This document shows, one piece after another, positions 1-6,967 of a stretch of 22,662 bases of DNA. The translations under genes were made by a program, and so were the position numbers. The notes under the pieces are model-generated. The model saw only the letters and a list, made by a program, of their open reading frames with translations, did not search any database and was not told the DNA's origin. Every line of letters begins with the position of its first letter. Position 1 is the stretch's first letter. The stretch comes from Paramuribaculum sp. (GTDB taxonomy: Bacteria; Bacteroidota; Bacteroidia; Bacteroidales; Muribaculaceae): contig VSPV01000030.1 of NCBI GenBank assembly GCA_009775605.1, positions 1 through 22,662 of the forward strand, given 5' to 3'.

Positions 1-45
1 TCCAAACGCTAATCACTAACATGCACTGAAAAATATAATTAAAAA

Positions 46-2517
46 ATGTCATACACCCTTTCTGAAATATCATCCTTCTTAAGCCTCGAAGCTCCTGAAA
101 AGGATTTTGAAATAGACGTGCTTCTGACGGACAGCCGCTCGCTGTCGGCACCGGCCGGCTCTCTTTTCTTCGCCATCTCCACCCCCAACAACGACGGCCA
201 CCGCTATATCCGGCAGCTTTATGAGGCCGGAGTAAAGGCCTTCTGCGTTTCCTACATCCCGGAAAATATGCTTGGAGTCAACGATGTGTGCTTCCTGAGG
301 GTTGAGGACGTGACCAAAGCGCTCCAGACAATAGCCCGCGCGCACCGCGAATCCGTCAAGGCAAAGGTGATAGGCATCACCGGATCGCGCGGAAAAACCA
401 CTGTAAAGGAATGGCTTTATCAGCTTCTTGAGCCGGACTGCAATGTGGTGAGGAGCCCGCGAAGCTTCAACTCACGCATCGGTGTGCCTCTTTCACTCTG
501 GGAAATCACCCCCGACACTGAAACAGCCATAATTGAAGCGGGCGTATCGCGGAGCGGCGAGATGAACACTCTCCAGAACATGATAAAGCCCTCCATAGGC
601 ATTATCACCAACATATCATCGGAACATGACGAAGGCTTCAGCTCCCGCGAGGCTAAAGTCAACGAGAAAATAAAGCTGTTTCGCGACTCCGACTGCGTGA
701 TTTACTGCGCCGACGACTCTCTTATCGCATCGGCGGTGGAGAATGGCTGCAACAGGTCAAGTCTGCTTGGATGGAGCAAAATAAATGCCGGCGCACCGCT
801 CTACATCATCCGGACTGAAACCGGCGAGAAGGAAACTGAAATCGAATATTCATATTTAGGCGCAAAAGGCAAACTCACTGTTTCTCTCACATCGGAGTCA
901 GAAATAGAGAATGCCACGCACTGTCTGGCCGCTCTACTGCTTCTCGGCATGGATTCCGACACCATTGCCGAAAGAATGGCAAAACTGAAACCGGTCACAA
1001 CGCGTCTGGAAGTAATTGAGGGCGTGAACAACTGTCTGGTGATTTACGATAACTATACCTCCGACCTCCACTCTCTGGCACCCGCACTCGATTTCATGAA
1101 CCGGCGCCCCAGAGGCAACCGCACCACCACCCTTATTCTTTCGGACGTGATGCACGAGGCTCTTCCGCCCTCGAAGCGCTACAAGGCCGTGGCCGACCTT
1201 GCGCGCCGCCGAGGAATAGACCGCGTGATAGGCATAGGAGAGGAGATAAGCGCCAACAGCCGCTATTTCAATTCACAGGCCATATTCTTCCCGGATACCG
1301 CCGCCATGCTCGACGCAATGGGGCCGGATGATTTCCACGATGAAATGATTCTGATAAAAGGTGCGCCGGGATTTTCGTTCGAGCGTGTATCGGATATGCT
1401 TGAGGCGCGGCAACACGAGACTGTGATGGAGGTGAATCTCGATGCGATGGTGCATAACTTCAACCTGTTCCGTGCCATGCTCAAGCCCACCACCGGAATA
1501 GTCTGCATGGTGAAGGCCTCCGGCTACGGTGCGGGGTCCTACGAGCTTGCACGCTCGTTGCAGTCACAGGGAGCCGCCTATCTTGCGGTGGCCGTGCTCG
1601 ACGAAGGTGTGGAACTGCGGCGCGCGGGAATCACCATGCCGATAATGGTGCTCAACCCACGGGTAGTGAACTACCGTACACTCTTCGCCTACAACCTCGA
1701 ACCGGAAATCTACTCTTTCGACATTCTCCACGAGATAATAAGCGCAGCCGAAAACTGCGGACTGACAGATTATCCCGTGCATATAAAGCTCGACACCGGG
1801 ATGCACCGTCTCGGATTCCTGGAAAAGGACATTCCCGAAATCACGGATATCCTGCGGCGCCAGAAAGCCGTCAGACCAATCTCTGTATTCAGCCATCTTG
1901 CGGCAGCTGACGATCCGATGATGGACGACTATACCAAGAGTCAGTTCGAATACTTCGACCGCTGCGCCGACTTGCTTCAGCGCGGATTCAACCACCACAT
2001 AATGCGCCATATACTCAATTCCACCGGCATAAGCCGTTTCCCGGAACATCAGTATGATATGGTACGCCTCGGAATCTGTCTGTACGGCATAGCCACAATG
2101 CACGACGGATCCCAGGACGAACTCCGGCCCGTTTCATCTCTCTATACAACTGTAATTTCCATAAAAGAATGGCCCGCAGGCACCACCATAGGCTATAACC
2201 GCCGCGGCGTGCTGCACCGCGATTCCATTGTGGCCACAATTCCCGTGGGGTATGCCGACGGCTTAAACCGCCATCTGGGCAACGGGCACCACAGTGTGAT
2301 GATTAACGGTACACGTTGTCCTATCGTGGGTAACATCTGCATGGACGCCTGCATGGTCGACGTGACGGATTGCGGCGAATGCCATGTAGGAGACCGCGTG
2401 GAGATTTTCGGCCCCGAAATTCCGGTAGATACAATAGCAGAAACTCTCGACACCATACCGTATGAGATTCTCACATCGGTATCGTCGAGAGTCAAAAGAG
2501 TCTATTATCGCGAATAA
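46..2517 (+). CDS. murF-alr: Bifunctional MurF ligase / alanine racemase fusion
   Basis: This 823-residue cytoplasmic protein joins two steps of peptidoglycan precursor synthesis. The N-terminal half (about 1-455) is a Mur ligase that adds D-Ala-D-Ala to the UDP-MurNAc-tripeptide. Its ATP-binding loop reads GSRGKTT, with K117. The C-terminal part (about 460-823) is a PLP-dependent alanine racemase that makes D-alanine. The PLP lysine is K490 in MVKASGYG, Y717 in GYNRRG is the likely second catalytic base, and GYADG follows it. The linker is only a few residues around 455-460. This fusion is known in Bacteroidetes, so it is a taxonomic marker and not a novelty. The length fits one MurF (about 450) plus one Alr (about 370). 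The ATG at 46 follows an A-rich leader with no clear Shine-Dalgarno sequence. The gene is convergent with the next one, with 14 bases between the stops and no terminator seen. Confidence 0.95.
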   Translation: MSYTLSEISSFLSLEAPEKDFEIDVLLTDSRSLSAPAGSLFFAISTPNNDGHRYIRQLYEAGVKAFCVSYIPENMLGVNDVCFLRVEDVTKALQTIARAHRESVKAKVIGITGSRGKTTVKEWLYQLLEPDCNVVRSPRSFNSRIGVPLSLWEITPDTETAIIEAGVSRSGEMNTLQNMIKPSIGIITNISSEHDEGFSSREAKVNEKIKLFRDSDCVIYCADDSLIASAVENGCNRSSLLGWSKINAGAPLYIIRTETGEKETEIEYSYLGAKGKLTVSLTSESEIENATHCLAALLLLGMDSDTIAERMAKLKPVTTRLEVIEGVNNCLVIYDNYTSDLHSLAPALDFMNRRPRGNRTTTLILSDVMHEALPPSKRYKAVADLARRRGIDRVIGIGEEISANSRYFNSQAIFFPDTAAMLDAMGPDDFHDEMILIKGAPGFSFERVSDMLEARQHETVMEVNLDAMVHNFNLFRAMLKPTTGIVCMVKASGYGAGSYELARSLQSQGAAYLAVAVLDEGVELRRAGITMPIMVLNPRVVNYRTLFAYNLEPEIYSFDILHEIISAAENCGLTDYPVHIKLDTGMHRLGFLEKDIPEITDILRRQKAVRPISVFSHLAAADDPMMDDYTKSQFEYFDRCADLLQRGFNHHIMRHILNSTGISRFPEHQYDMVRLGICLYGIATMHDGSQDELRPVSSLYTTVISIKEWPAGTTIGYNRRGVLHRDSIVATIPVGYADGLNRHLGNGHHSVMINGTRCPIVGNICMDACMVDVTDCGECHVGDRVEIFGPEIPVDTIAETLDTIPYEILTSVSSRVKRVYYRE

Positions 2518-2531
2518 TTCCGGCCCGGAGG

Positions 2532-2987
2532 TCAACGCAGACGATCGGCGCTGCTCAGAAGCTTCTGGTCGTGGCTCATGGCACGGTAAGCGGCAATAAC
2601 GGCTGCCAGTACGGCAAGAAGTATGATGCCTCCCCCACCCCATGTGGTATGAACAGTTACTCCGGGAGTTGTGTCGATTGCGCCGGAAACAAGAATGTAG
2701 ATGACAGCGATGATGCACACCCCTACCGCAATGCCTCCGAGCAAAGTGATAAGTTTCTGGAGCGGAAGTTTTTTGAAAAGAAATACTGCCACCAGAAGCA
2801 GCACTACAGCCACTGCCGAGGGCACCAGCAGACCCACTACATCGATGGCGCTGACAGGCTCATAAGCCACCATTTCTCCAAAGGTAGGATCGGTAATCAC
2901 ATCGTAGCCAAAAGGTACAAAAAGGAAAATAACCATCATCACTACGGCTGCGAGAAGAAATAAAGTCTGAATGCGATTGATAACCAT
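2532..2987 (-). CDS. DUF4293 family integral membrane protein
   Basis: This 151-residue protein is small and very hydrophobic, with four likely membrane helices at about 7-26, 50-71, 79-101 and 119-134. A short polar loop lies between helices 1 and 2. The N-terminus (MVINRIQTLFLL) is the characteristic start of the Bacteroidetes DUF4293 family, whose function is unknown. Family members are often about 130-160 residues, so this copy looks complete. It is transcribed away from surE and converges on murF-alr. A candidate -7 element (TATATTTG) lies about 27 bases upstream of the ATG. The family assignment is from recall of the N-terminal signature and topology. No enzymatic motif is visible. Confidence 0.8.
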   Translation of the reverse strand: MVINRIQTLFLLAAVVMMVIFLFVPFGYDVITDPTFGEMVAYEPVSAIDVVGLLVPSAVAVVLLLVAVFLFKKLPLQKLITLLGGIAVGVCIIAVIYILVSGAIDTTPGVTVHTTWGGGGIILLAVLAAVIAAYRAMSHDQKLLSSADRLR

Positions 2988-3013
2988 AATACTTGAATTT
3001 ATATTTACTTCTG

Positions 3014-3021
3014 CAAATATA
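3014..3021 (-). promoter_or_regulatory. Candidate -7 promoter element for the DUF4293 gene
   Basis: On the minus strand this reads TATATTTG, an exact match to the Bacteroidetes -7 pattern TAnnTTTG. It lies 27 bases upstream of the ATG at 2987. No TTTG is present at the expected -33 distance, so the call rests on the -7 box and its position alone. The 61-base gap must also hold the surE promoter. There the only plus-strand candidate is a one-mismatch TATATTTA at 3000-3007. Confidence 0.3.
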
Positions 3022-3048
3022 ACAATTAATCACTGAAAAGAGACCGAT

Positions 3049-3816
3049 ATGAATAAACGTCCCCTTATACTCATAACAAACGATGACGGAATTACAGCAC
3101 GCGGAATCCACTGTCTCGCTGAGGCGGTGAGAGATCTCGGCGACATAATAGTGGTGGCTCCGGACGGCCCGCGTTCCGGTCAGTCATCCGCAATAACCGT
3201 GGATTCACTGCTCCGACTCACACCGAGAGAATTCGGAGAAGGAATCGAGGCATATTCGGTGAACGGCACCCCTGCCGACTGCGTTAAACTCGCCATGCAT
3301 GCATTGATGAGGGAGCGGCGTCCCGACATCATACTTGCCGGCATAAACCACGGTTCAAATTCAGGTAATTCAGTGAATTACTCAGGCACAATGGGCGCAG
3401 TGATAGAAGGTTGCTTTGCAGGAGTTCCCTCGGTAGGATATTCGCTTCTCGACCATAGCCACAACGCCGATTTTTCTTTCATACTTCCAATGGTGACTGA
3501 GATAACACGAAAAGTTCTCTCCACCGGTCTGCCAAAAGATATTTGCCTCAATATCAACTTCCCCAAAGGAATCGTTCCGAAAGGATTGAAAATGGCGGCC
3601 GGAGCGCGCGGGCGCTGGACCGAGGAATACGAGGGATATGTCTCGCCCCACGGCAAACCGTTCTACCTCCTGACCGGAAAATATATCGAAGAAAATCCCG
3701 ACGATGATACCACCGACAACTACTGGCTTTCAAGAGGCTGGGCCACAATAGTGCCTGTGCGTCCCGACCAGACCGCCTTCGACCAGATCAAGCCGCTGGA
3801 GTATCTTACTTTATAA
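3049..3816 (+). CDS. surE: 5'/3'-nucleotidase SurE
   Basis: This 255-residue protein is a metal-dependent phosphatase acting on nucleoside 5'- and 3'-monophosphates (EC 3.1.3.5 in most annotations), cytoplasmic and linked to stationary-phase survival in other bacteria. The N-terminal ITNDDG motif carries the metal-binding pair D12 and D13. The RSGQSSA segment carries S43, and N100 in the AGINHGSN motif completes the expected metal site. Length matches the family (about 250). The start at 3049 places the TNDDG motif at the usual distance from the N-terminus. The last codon and stop lie in TTATAA, which is also the stop region of the convergent glycosyltransferase gene, so the two genes overlap by six bases. 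Confidence 0.96.
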   Translation: MNKRPLILITNDDGITARGIHCLAEAVRDLGDIIVVAPDGPRSGQSSAITVDSLLRLTPREFGEGIEAYSVNGTPADCVKLAMHALMRERRPDIILAGINHGSNSGNSVNYSGTMGAVIEGCFAGVPSVGYSLLDHSHNADFSFILPMVTEITRKVLSTGLPKDICLNINFPKGIVPKGLKMAAGARGRWTEEYEGYVSPHGKPFYLLTGKYIEENPDDDTTDNYWLSRGWATIVPVRPDQTAFDQIKPLEYLTL

Positions 3817-4623
3817 GCCGAATTGATCAAGCGCGGCGTCATTGAACCGGCTCCGCTCAACGTCACGAAACCATCCCCACTTGGTAAAGTAACGCACCGC
3901 GCTCACGCAATGCAACGCGAGCATGCGGAGCGAACGATAGCTCTCGGCCCGGTGTTCATGTCTTACCGTCATGAACGGCACGCTTAAGGTGCGCCAGTGG
4001 CGATGAAGCCGGCGCGTGAGATCCACATCCTCCATATACAGGAAAAAACGCTCGTCAAAAATCCCATGGCGCCGCAGTGCCTCCGTGCGCAGAAGCATGA
4101 AGCTCCCGAAGAGGAACGGAGCCGAATATACCCCGTCGCCATCAAGCATACGCAGTTCATACCTGCGACGTCGCCCCTTCATAATTCCACCCGGGAAAAA
4201 ACGTCGGATGAAGAGGTCAAGAGGCGTCGGGAGTAGCCGCGCCGCATATTGCGGAGCGCCGTCGGCACACACAAGACGCGGCGCCACGCATCCTGCCTCA
4301 GGATTCCGGTCCATATATTGGGTGAGCAACCGCAGATCGGCCGGGTTGAAATCCACATCGGTGTTGAGCACAAGATGGTATCTTGCCTCCGAAGAAAGAG
4401 AGCGCCGGAGCGCTATATTATGACCGGCTCCGTAGCCCACGTTGCGCGACGGCAAATATTCCACTTCCGGAAACTCGCCGCACACGCTCCGAATCTCACG
4501 CAATGAAGCGTTGTCGACCACATAAATATGGTTCACTCCGGCACGCGACAAAAGGCCGAGCACATGACGCAACTCGGCCGGTGAAGTGCGGTAGGTGACT
4601 ATTGACGCGGCTTCGGGAGCCAT
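3811..4623 (-). CDS. Family 2 glycosyltransferase, rhamnosyltransferase-like
   Basis: This 270-residue enzyme is a GT-A fold inverting glycosyltransferase, probably working at the cytoplasmic face of the membrane on a surface polysaccharide or lipid-linked glycan. The nucleotide-sugar fold is marked by VVDNAS (35-40), NVGYGAGHN (61-69) and the DxD-like NTDVD (87-91). The MEDVDLTRRL segment (197-206) is the usual acceptor/catalytic block, with E198 and D199. The overall pattern resembles WbbL-type rhamnosyltransferases, but donor and acceptor cannot be read from sequence. Its ATG overlaps the stop of the upstream DUF4923 gene by one base (TAATG), which suggests translational coupling. No other glycan gene is adjacent, so it may act with a pathway encoded elsewhere. 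Confidence 0.88.
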   Translation of the reverse strand: MAPEAASIVTYRTSPAELRHVLGLLSRAGVNHIYVVDNASLREIRSVCGEFPEVEYLPSRNVGYGAGHNIALRRSLSSEARYHLVLNTDVDFNPADLRLLTQYMDRNPEAGCVAPRLVCADGAPQYAARLLPTPLDLFIRRFFPGGIMKGRRRRYELRMLDGDGVYSAPFLFGSFMLLRTEALRRHGIFDERFFLYMEDVDLTRRLHRHWRTLSVPFMTVRHEHRAESYRSLRMLALHCVSAVRYFTKWGWFRDVERSRFNDAALDQFGL

Positions 4624-5291
4624 TATTCAGCCGACTTCCTTAGTTCGAATCCGGCACACATGCCGTCATAACTTTCAAGAAGCTTGCTCAAGGTTTTCAG
4701 CGATGAATTGCCGGATATGGAGCCGGCCTTGGAAATCAGATTCATGAGCTTCGTGACGTCGAAGGTGAGGCTGAGGTTATTCCCGCTTTTGGAAACATAA
4801 GCCTCCATCTTGCCGATGCTCATTTTCCCGGCAATCTTGAAGTCAAACATGAAACTGGCCTCGGAGCCTTTGGGAACGTCGGTGGTAATCTTGCCCTTAA
4901 GTGTTACCATTTTCACCTTCATAGTGAAAGATGAATCAGCGGCTACGGTGAAAACCATGCGGTCGAATCCGGTGGTGCGGTAAACGGGCGCAAGTTTGTT
5001 TTCAACCACGGCGGAGGCTGCTGCGCCACCTGCTTTCTTCAGGAGATTATCGGATTTGAACGAAACCGCGGGTGATTTGTATTGCCATGTTCCTACCATG
5101 TCGGCAATCTTCGTCTTGCCGCCAAACAATCCGCCTATAGCATCCAACAGCCCTCCGCTTTTGCTCTGGGTGGTATCTGATTTTCCACCGGCCAGACGGC
5201 TAAGGGCATCCTTGATATTCTGAGGTTCAGCATGTGCAACGGTCACACCGGCCGATAAGAACAATAATATTGAAACAAATAATCTGAACAT
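4623..5291 (-). CDS. Secreted DUF4923 family protein
   Basis: This protein has 222 residues from the ATG at 5291. That start is preferred over an in-frame TTG at 5333 because it puts a clean signal peptide (MFRLFVSILLFLSAGVTVAHA) at the N-terminus, and the longer form would run into a hairpin. The mature part has a GTWQYKSPAVSFKS segment and alternating beta-type stretches typical of DUF4923, a Bacteroidetes family predicted to be lipocalin-like. No lipobox cysteine is seen, so a soluble periplasmic or secreted location is likely. Function is unknown. It lies directly upstream of the GT2 gene with a one-base stop/start overlap and downstream of a terminator-like hairpin. Confidence 0.75.
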   Translation of the reverse strand: MFRLFVSILLFLSAGVTVAHAEPQNIKDALSRLAGGKSDTTQSKSGGLLDAIGGLFGGKTKIADMVGTWQYKSPAVSFKSDNLLKKAGGAAASAVVENKLAPVYRTTGFDRMVFTVAADSSFTMKVKMVTLKGKITTDVPKGSEASFMFDFKIAGKMSIGKMEAYVSKSGNNLSLTFDVTKLMNLISKAGSISGNSSLKTLSKLLESYDGMCAGFELRKSAE

Positions 5292-5298
5292 AACAGTC

Positions 5299-5344
5299 AA
5301 AAACAGTGATGGCGCCAAAGCTTGGCTAAGCAATGGGCGCCATC
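5299..5344 (-). terminator. Terminator or attenuator hairpin between zinc-ribbon and DUF4923 genes
   Basis: A perfect 9-base inverted repeat (GATGGCGCC / GGCGCCATC at 5308-5316 and 5336-5344) encloses a smaller GCTT-GGCT-AAGC hairpin. Read leftward, the stem is followed after four bases by TTTTT. This fits a Rho-independent terminator for the aspS operon. The T-run is slightly displaced from the stem, so an attenuator in the DUF4923 leader is an alternative. Confidence 0.5.
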
Positions 5345-5386
5345 GGTGTATTAATTCTGATTTAGGAGATTCAAGAAGGAAAAACG

Positions 5387-6166
5387 TTATTCTTTTCCGG
5401 TCTCTACTCCTGCAAGCTCGGGATCAATCATGATGCGGCCGCAGTATTCGCAGACGATAATCTTCTTGTGCATCTTGATTTCCATCTGTTTCTGCGGGGG
5501 GATACGGTTGAAGCAACCGCCGCAGGCATCACGCTGGATATAAACGATTCCAAGGCCGTTGCGTGCGTTCTTGCGGATTCTCTTGAAGGCTGCGAGGGTG
5601 CGGGCATCCACTTTGGGTTCCAGAGCCTTGGCCTGTTCGCGCAGACGCTCCTCGTCCTGCTTGGTCTCGCTTACAATCTCCTCGAGTTCCTGACGCTTCT
5701 CGGTAAGGATATGCTCCTGGTCCTTGAGGTTCTCCTGTGTAGCGGCAATCTCGGCCTCCTTCGATTCAATCTGACGGGCAAACTCGTTGATGTGCTTTTC
5801 GGCAAGCTGAATCTCGAGAGTCTGGAATTCGATTTCCTTGGTGAGGAGGTCGAACTCGCGGTTGTTGCGCACATTGTCGAGCTGAACCTTGTAAGTATCT
5901 ATCTTGGCCTGCGACTCATGAATCTTGACCTGAGCGGCGGCACTCTTCTTTCTGATTTCCTCAATATCGGCATGATAATTGGATATACGGGTATGAAGGC
6001 CCTCAATCATATCCTCGAGGTCGCGCACCTCAAGGGGAAGCTCGCCGCGCACCGTCTTGATACGGTCAATCTGCGAGAGGATAGTCTGGAGTTCGTATAG
6101 CGATTTGAGACGCGACTCAACCGAAAGCGACTGCTCGGCTTTGGACTTATTTTCTGTTGTAGCCAT
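5387..6166 (-). CDS. C4-type zinc-ribbon coiled-coil protein (DUF164/CT398-like)
   Basis: This 259-residue protein has a long alpha-helical, Glu/Lys/Gln-rich region (about 15-190) that should form an antiparallel coiled coil. A C-terminal zinc ribbon follows, with ligands C215, C218, C239 and C242 (CxxC ... CxxC). This is the layout of the zf-RING_7/DUF164 family, exemplified by chlamydial CT398. Members have been linked to nucleic acid binding or to export and sigma-factor interactions, but the role is not settled. It follows the Nif3-like gene by nine bases, a neighbourhood found in many bacteria, so the two probably share a transcript and perhaps a process. The length is normal for the family. 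Confidence 0.88.
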   Translation of the reverse strand: MATTENKSKAEQSLSVESRLKSLYELQTILSQIDRIKTVRGELPLEVRDLEDMIEGLHTRISNYHADIEEIRKKSAAAQVKIHESQAKIDTYKVQLDNVRNNREFDLLTKEIEFQTLEIQLAEKHINEFARQIESKEAEIAATQENLKDQEHILTEKRQELEEIVSETKQDEERLREQAKALEPKVDARTLAAFKRIRKNARNGLGIVYIQRDACGGCFNRIPPQKQMEIKMHKKIIVCEYCGRIMIDPELAGVETGKE

Positions 6167-6175
6167 ATTCTATGC

Positions 6176-6961
6176 TTACAAATAATTAATCGGATTAGTA
6201 TCTTTTAGGGAATACCGGACTGCAAAGTTAGGAAATTTTTCCGTAATTATGTGATGAAAAATATCTTTCGTGCAGTTTTCACTTTCGTGGTGGCCTATAT
6301 CCACCAGGAAAATGCGGCCTCCCCAATCGGTGAAATCGTGATATTTCATGTCGGAGGTAAGGAAGACATCGGCTCCTGCCCCGACGGCCTTGGGGATGAG
6401 GAACGCACCCGAGCCACCGCAGAGGGCCACACGGCTGATGGTGCCGTGAGCCGCAGGGTCGCAGCATCGGGCCACAGGAGAACCGAAAGTTTCCTTGACA
6501 AGAGCCACGAACTCGCGGGGAGAGAGGGGCGCCTCAAGCATGCCTATGGCACCGCTGCCGGTATCTGGGCCGACCTCATCCAGCGTCCGCACGTCTTTCA
6601 GTCCGAGCATGGAAGCCATCCTTGCCGAAACGCCTGCGGGAGCATTGTCGAGCGACGTGTGGCAACAATAAATGGTAAGGTCGCCTTTCACGGCCTTGAT
6701 CAAGGCCGATTCCACCGGAGTGGCGCCGGTGAGGCTTTTCACGCCACGGAACAGCAGCGGATGATGGGCCAGGAGAAGATTGCAGCCCGAAGCCAAAGCC
6801 TCGTCCACAACCTCGGGAGTGACATCCACCGAGAGCATCACTCCCGTACAGTCGCGGTCCACGTCGGGAGCCGTCTGGATACCGGAGTTGTCATACTCCT
6901 CCTGAAGGCTCCGCGGAGCAAACTCCTCCACCGCACTGATTATATCACGAATCGAAGGCAT
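6176..6961 (-). CDS. Nif3-like dinuclear metal centre protein (DUF34, YbgI type)
   Basis: This 261-residue protein belongs to the Nif3/YbgI family, which forms hexameric rings with two metals per subunit. It is often annotated as GTP cyclohydrolase 1 type 2-like, but its substrate is unsettled. Visible metal ligands are H66 and H67 in AHHPLLFRG, H101 and D105 in HTSLD, and H224 and E228 in GHHESE. The protein is the short form, close in length to E. coli YbgI (about 247), and lacks the PII-like insertion that makes many Bacteroidetes members about 365 residues. It lies six bases after aspS and nine before the zinc-ribbon gene, so all three look like one operon. Confidence 0.9.
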   Translation of the reverse strand: MPSIRDIISAVEEFAPRSLQEEYDNSGIQTAPDVDRDCTGVMLSVDVTPEVVDEALASGCNLLLAHHPLLFRGVKSLTGATPVESALIKAVKGDLTIYCCHTSLDNAPAGVSARMASMLGLKDVRTLDEVGPDTGSGAIGMLEAPLSPREFVALVKETFGSPVARCCDPAAHGTISRVALCGGSGAFLIPKAVGAGADVFLTSDMKYHDFTDWGGRIFLVDIGHHESENCTKDIFHHIITEKFPNFAVRYSLKDTNPINYL

Positions 6962-6967
6962 CAGAGC

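Noticed and set aside
1..45. Possible promoter before murF-alr
   Set aside because: The 45 bases are AT-rich but contain no TAnnTTTG match. The promoter probably lies outside the window.
46..2517. MurF-alanine racemase fusion as a novel architecture
   Set aside because: This fusion is well known in Bacteroidetes, and both active sites look intact.
5468..6100. A 210-codon, Leu-rich open frame on the plus strand
   Set aside because: It is antisense to the coiled-coil zinc-ribbon gene. The Leu-rich look comes from reversing Glu/Lys/Gln codons.
6223..6230. A TAACTTTG -7-like box on the minus strand, 57 bases before the zinc-ribbon ATG
   Set aside because: It lies inside the Nif3-like coding sequence with no -33 TTTG at the right distance, and the genes are spaced as an operon. 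It was not listed as a promoter.
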